Below are positions 61,419-64,000 of a stretch of DNA of 64,000 nucleotides, in pieces (within the stretch, counting starts at the first letter, position 1; each line of letters begins with the position of its first letter). Under the pieces are notes generated by a model. That model searched no databases. It was not told the origin of the DNA and saw only the letters and a program-made list of their open reading frames with translations. The DNA comes from Lysinibacillus irui (GTDB taxonomy: Bacteria > Bacillota > Bacilli > Bacillales_A > Planococcaceae): assembly GCF_028877475.1 (NCBI RefSeq), contig NZ_CP113527.1:427501-491500 (forward strand), read 5' to 3'. Position numbers and translations under genes: made by a program.

Positions 61419-62416
61419 AAAAAATAGCAGTAGCCTATTTAGTAACAGGCACGCTTCTTCTTATTAGCATCTGGTGTGGCGTAGCAATAGGCTCAGTGCA
61501 TATTCCATTTGAAGTATTGTGGAATCAGGCGGTTGATGAAACAGCCGCCAATATCTTTTGGAAAATCCGCTTGCCACGTGTATTGTTAGCGGGACTAGTA
61601 GGGGCTTCTCTTGCTATTGCAGGAGCTGCCTTTCAAGGTTTGCTAAAAAATCCATTAGCAGATCCATATACACTAGGTGTTTCATCTGGTGCTTCGGTTG
61701 GTGCTGTAATGACGATCTTTTTTAGCCTATCTATACCTATTGTAGGTTTATATGCATTACCCATTTTTAGTATGATTGGCGCTATTATCACGATGGTAGT
61801 TGTGATGAGTTTTGCTAGAATGGTAGACCGTTCATTAAAAATGGAGACATTGATATTAACAGGTGTTATTTTTAGTTCATTTTTAGGTTCACTCATTTCT
61901 TTAATGATTGCTTTATCTGGTGAAGAGCTACGCCAAGTCGTTGGTTGGTTACTTGGATCTGTATCAATGCGTGGATGGCCATATGTCCAAATGATTATCC
62001 CGTTTGTTTTGATTGGCTCACTTATGCTATGGACACAAAGAAGAGAGCTAAATGTTTTATTATATGGTGAAGAGAGAGCGAAACATCTTGGGGTTAATGT
62101 AAAGCGGAGTAAGCATTTGATTTTAGCAGGTGGGTCCATGTTAACGGGAGCGGCTGTAGCGGTTTCTGGGACAATTGGTTTTGTAGGCTTAGTTGTGCCG
62201 CATATGACAAGAATGATTTGGGGTTCTGATCATCGCCATTTATTGCCATTATCATTTTTAAATGGCGCCACATTACTGATTATTTGCGATTTAGTAGCAC
62301 GAACAATTATCTTGCCCAGAGAGCTACCAATTGGTGTGATTACAGCATTTATCGGAGCACCTGTTTTCTCCTACATATTTTATAAGCAACGAAGAAGCAA
62401 GGGGGTACGGGCATGA
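61415..62416 (+). CDS. btuC: Cobalamin ABC transporter permease (BtuC-like)
   Basis: 333 aa, FecCD family with about ten membrane helices. Marks are IFWKIRLPRVLLAGLVGASLAIAGAAFQGLLKNPLADPYTLGVSSGAS and the C-terminal GFVGLVVPHMTRMIWG. The GTG start overlaps the btuF stop. Confidence 0.92.
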   Translation: MKKIAVAYLVTGTLLLISIWCGVAIGSVHIPFEVLWNQAVDETAANIFWKIRLPRVLLAGLVGASLAIAGAAFQGLLKNPLADPYTLGVSSGASVGAVMTIFFSLSIPIVGLYALPIFSMIGAIITMVVVMSFARMVDRSLKMETLILTGVIFSSFLGSLISLMIALSGEELRQVVGWLLGSVSMRGWPYVQMIIPFVLIGSLMLWTQRRELNVLLYGEERAKHLGVNVKRSKHLILAGGSMLTGAAVAVSGTIGFVGLVVPHMTRMIWGSDHRHLLPLSFLNGATLLIICDLVARTIILPRELPIGVITAFIGAPVFSYIFYKQRRSKGVRA

Positions 62417-63873
62417 TTGTGGTCGAACATCTATCAGGTGGCTATGAAGACGTAGCAATCGTCAAGGATATAAGCTTCACTGTTGAGAAGGGGAAAATTC
62501 TAGGTATTCTAGGACCGAATGGTAGTGGGAAATCCACATTATTAAAGGTAATGAGTGGTATACTACCAGCTATTGATGGAACAATTACTATAGATGGGAA
62601 AAATATCCTTTCCTATAATGCTCGTGCTTTGGCGAAAAAGATGGCTGTACTACCTCAGCTTCATGCAAATGCTTTTTCAAACAGTGTGAGAGAGGCCGTT
62701 TCACTTGGGCGCTACCCGCATCAAACAGGTTTTTTCTCGAGTTGGTCTGAACAGGACGAACAGGCTGTACAACATGCTATGCTACAAACAGGCGTGAAGC
62801 GTTATGAGCATACTGCCATGGAATTTTTATCTGGCGGTGAACAGCAAAGAGTTTTTGTTGCACAAGCATTAGCTCAAACAGCTGAAATTTTACTGCTGGA
62901 TGAACCAACGAATCATCTTGATATTGCACACCAACGTCAAATTTTAGATTTGGTTCGGCAGGAAGCTGTGGAGTGTGGTTTAACGGTAGTGATGGTCCTA
63001 CACGATATGAATTTAGCCTCTCTTTATTGTGATGAATTATTGCTTATGGAAGGCGGACAAATGAGAGCACTTGGTGAACCACATGAAGTATTAGTTGCTT
63101 CCCAAATCGAAGAAGTTTATCAAGCTCGAGTGACTACCTATGCCCATCCTGAATTACCAAAACCACAAATTACAATGATGCCCTCAGCTACCGATTTTCA
63201 GGAGCGGGCTGTCATCAAAAAGGAACATTTCACCATAACAGAACATTATATTCAACTCAAGACAGAGATTCCTTTAAAAACAGTATCCTCTGCTGTTCAT
63301 AATCCTGGTATCGGCTGGCATAACTGCTTATTAAATCGCTCTGTACCTAGTGATTATGTCATTAGTGATGTGAAGAGAGAAGTCAACGAGTTTTTGCGTA
63401 AGGGTAAATTTTCGCCTACAAATACGGTTGTTATGTTAACAGCAGTACCAACATCTCTAGTAGCAATGAATGAATTTTCTGCTCCTTTTGGCAGTATGAT
63501 AGTAGCTGTAACAGCTGGTGTAGGGAATGCGGTTGATGTGTCACGTGTACATGAAAGACAGGATGATCCATATATTGGTACTATTAATACATGGGTCATT
63601 ATCAATGGCTGTTTATCAGAGGAAGCATTTTTTCAGGCAATGATGACAGCTACTGAGGCAAAAACGAAAGCTTTACATTCAGAAAATATACGTGACGAGC
63701 GTAGTGGAACCATTGCTACAGGAACTGCTACAGACAGTCTTTTAATTGCAGCGACGCAAAAAGGGGAAGAAATGCTGTATGGTGGTCCAATTACAGAGGT
63801 TGGTAAAATGATTGCTAAAGGTGTTTATGAGACAACGGTTCAGGCAATCAGAAATTATAAAAATTCATTTTAG
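62413..63873 (+). CDS. btuD: BtuD-type ATPase fused to adenosylcobinamide amidohydrolase (CbiZ)
   Basis: 486 aa. Residues 1 to about 255 are an ABC ATPase (Walker A GPNGSGKST, signature FLSGGEQQR, Walker B ILLLDEPTNHLDI). From about 270 a CbiZ domain follows (AVHNPGIGWHNCLLNRSVPSDY, AVTAGVGNAVDV, GTATDSLLIAA, GGPITEVGKMIAKGVYETT). CbiZ removes the side chain of pseudocobamides so the ring can be rebuilt. The same fusion is known as YvrA in B. subtilis. It makes uptake of foreign corrinoids useful. Confidence 0.92.
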   Translation: MIVVEHLSGGYEDVAIVKDISFTVEKGKILGILGPNGSGKSTLLKVMSGILPAIDGTITIDGKNILSYNARALAKKMAVLPQLHANAFSNSVREAVSLGRYPHQTGFFSSWSEQDEQAVQHAMLQTGVKRYEHTAMEFLSGGEQQRVFVAQALAQTAEILLLDEPTNHLDIAHQRQILDLVRQEAVECGLTVVMVLHDMNLASLYCDELLLMEGGQMRALGEPHEVLVASQIEEVYQARVTTYAHPELPKPQITMMPSATDFQERAVIKKEHFTITEHYIQLKTEIPLKTVSSAVHNPGIGWHNCLLNRSVPSDYVISDVKREVNEFLRKGKFSPTNTVVMLTAVPTSLVAMNEFSAPFGSMIVAVTAGVGNAVDVSRVHERQDDPYIGTINTWVIINGCLSEEAFFQAMMTATEAKTKALHSENIRDERSGTIATGTATDSLLIAATQKGEEMLYGGPITEVGKMIAKGVYETTVQAIRNYKNSF

Positions 63874-63885
63874 GAGATGAGAGAA

Positions 63886-64000
63886 ATGAAGCTTTACACG
63901 AAAACAGGTGATACAGGGAAAACAAGTCTTATTGGAGGTCGCGTTGATAAAGATAGTTTGCGTGTTGAAACATATGGGGCGATTGATGAATTAAACTCCT
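63886..64000 (+). CDS. Cobalamin adenosyltransferase, PduO type (3' end outside window)
   Basis: The first 38 residues, [20 protein letters not shown]...[12 protein letters not shown], match the PduO/MMAB fold that transfers adenosyl from ATP to cob(I)alamin. AGGAG is ahead of the ATG and overlaps the stop of the previous gene, so it is the fourth gene of the B12 operon. Confidence 0.9.
   Translation, partial: MKLYTKTGDTGKTSLIGGRVDKDSLRVETYGAIDELNS

Noticed and set aside
1..64000. Transposons, integrases, tRNA, rRNA or prophage genes
   Set aside because: None seen; the window is conserved chromosomal backbone with several riboswitches and a few small unknown genes.

Overview
The window is AT-rich chromosomal DNA from a spore-forming Gram-positive bacterium of the Bacillales. 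The evidence is the set of genes and their order: gerQ and cwlJ (spore germination), an RsfA-type prespore regulator, bacillithiol deacetylase bshB2 with yojF, coproheme decarboxylase hemQ with lipL, the ung-ywdI-ywdK block, ywhB-ywhD-PBP-speB, ywiB-argS, and many strong AGGAGG ribosome sites with TTG/GTG starts. Lysinibacillus or a near relative fits best; this is inference from gene content, not from a search. I saw no rRNA, tRNA, prophage, insertion sequence or CRISPR array.

Layout. 0-2 kb: end of a P-loop ATPase gene, then kbl. 2-8 kb (minus strand): one long operon led by a SAM-I (S-box) riboswitch, metQ-metN-metI followed by a crotonase, an FMN alpha-hydroxy-acid oxidase and a class III CoA-transferase. 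8-10.6 kb: a PPC/DUF296 protein, then divergent mtnE and mtnU (methionine salvage). 10.6-17 kb: PucR-type regulator, amino acid permease, MmsA-type dehydrogenase and omega-aminotransferase, probably beta-alanine or related amino acid catabolism. 17-21 kb: FtsW/RodA protein with a tiny membrane ORF behind it, a chemotaxis receptor, threonine dehydrogenase. 21-27 kb: orphan trpB behind a Trp-specific T-box, queT behind a preQ1 riboswitch, and an ABC transporter of the TrpXYZ type. 27-36 kb: ilvA, terC-like gene, bshB2/yojF, pdxK, ung block, M20 amidohydrolase, gerQ/cwlJ. 36-42 kb: two tandem small membrane paralogues, hemQ, lipL, rsfA-like gene, DUF1450, HD phosphohydrolase. 42-48 kb: a giant wall-anchored surface protein facing a sortase. 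48-53 kb: ywhB, ywhD, class A PBP, speB. 53-56 kb: a small membrane leader ORF, yidC2-type insertase, ywiB, argS. 56-60 kb: MerR-controlled acyl-CoA operon. 60-64 kb: cobalamin riboswitch, btuF-btuC-btuD/cbiZ and the start of a cobalamin adenosyltransferase.

The most interesting signal is at 53.0-53.4 kb. A 91-residue ORF with one membrane segment and a C-terminal Trp-plus-acidic-cluster tail ends inside a 10-bp hairpin that buries the whole Shine-Dalgarno of the downstream yidC gene. This is the architecture of the Bacillus subtilis MifM-YidC2 translation-arrest switch, here apparently with a diverged sequence. Other points worth a second look are the S-box operon carrying extra hydroxyacid/CoA enzymes, the surface protein with five Cys-paired repeats and an LPQTD sorting motif, a 21-nt repeat encoding a heptad peptide, a G-run frameshift in a small gene at 30.5 kb, and the tandem small membrane paralogues.

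Starts were chosen from ribosome-site spacing; several differ from the longest possible reading frame and are noted. All functional statements rest on motif and family recognition by eye.
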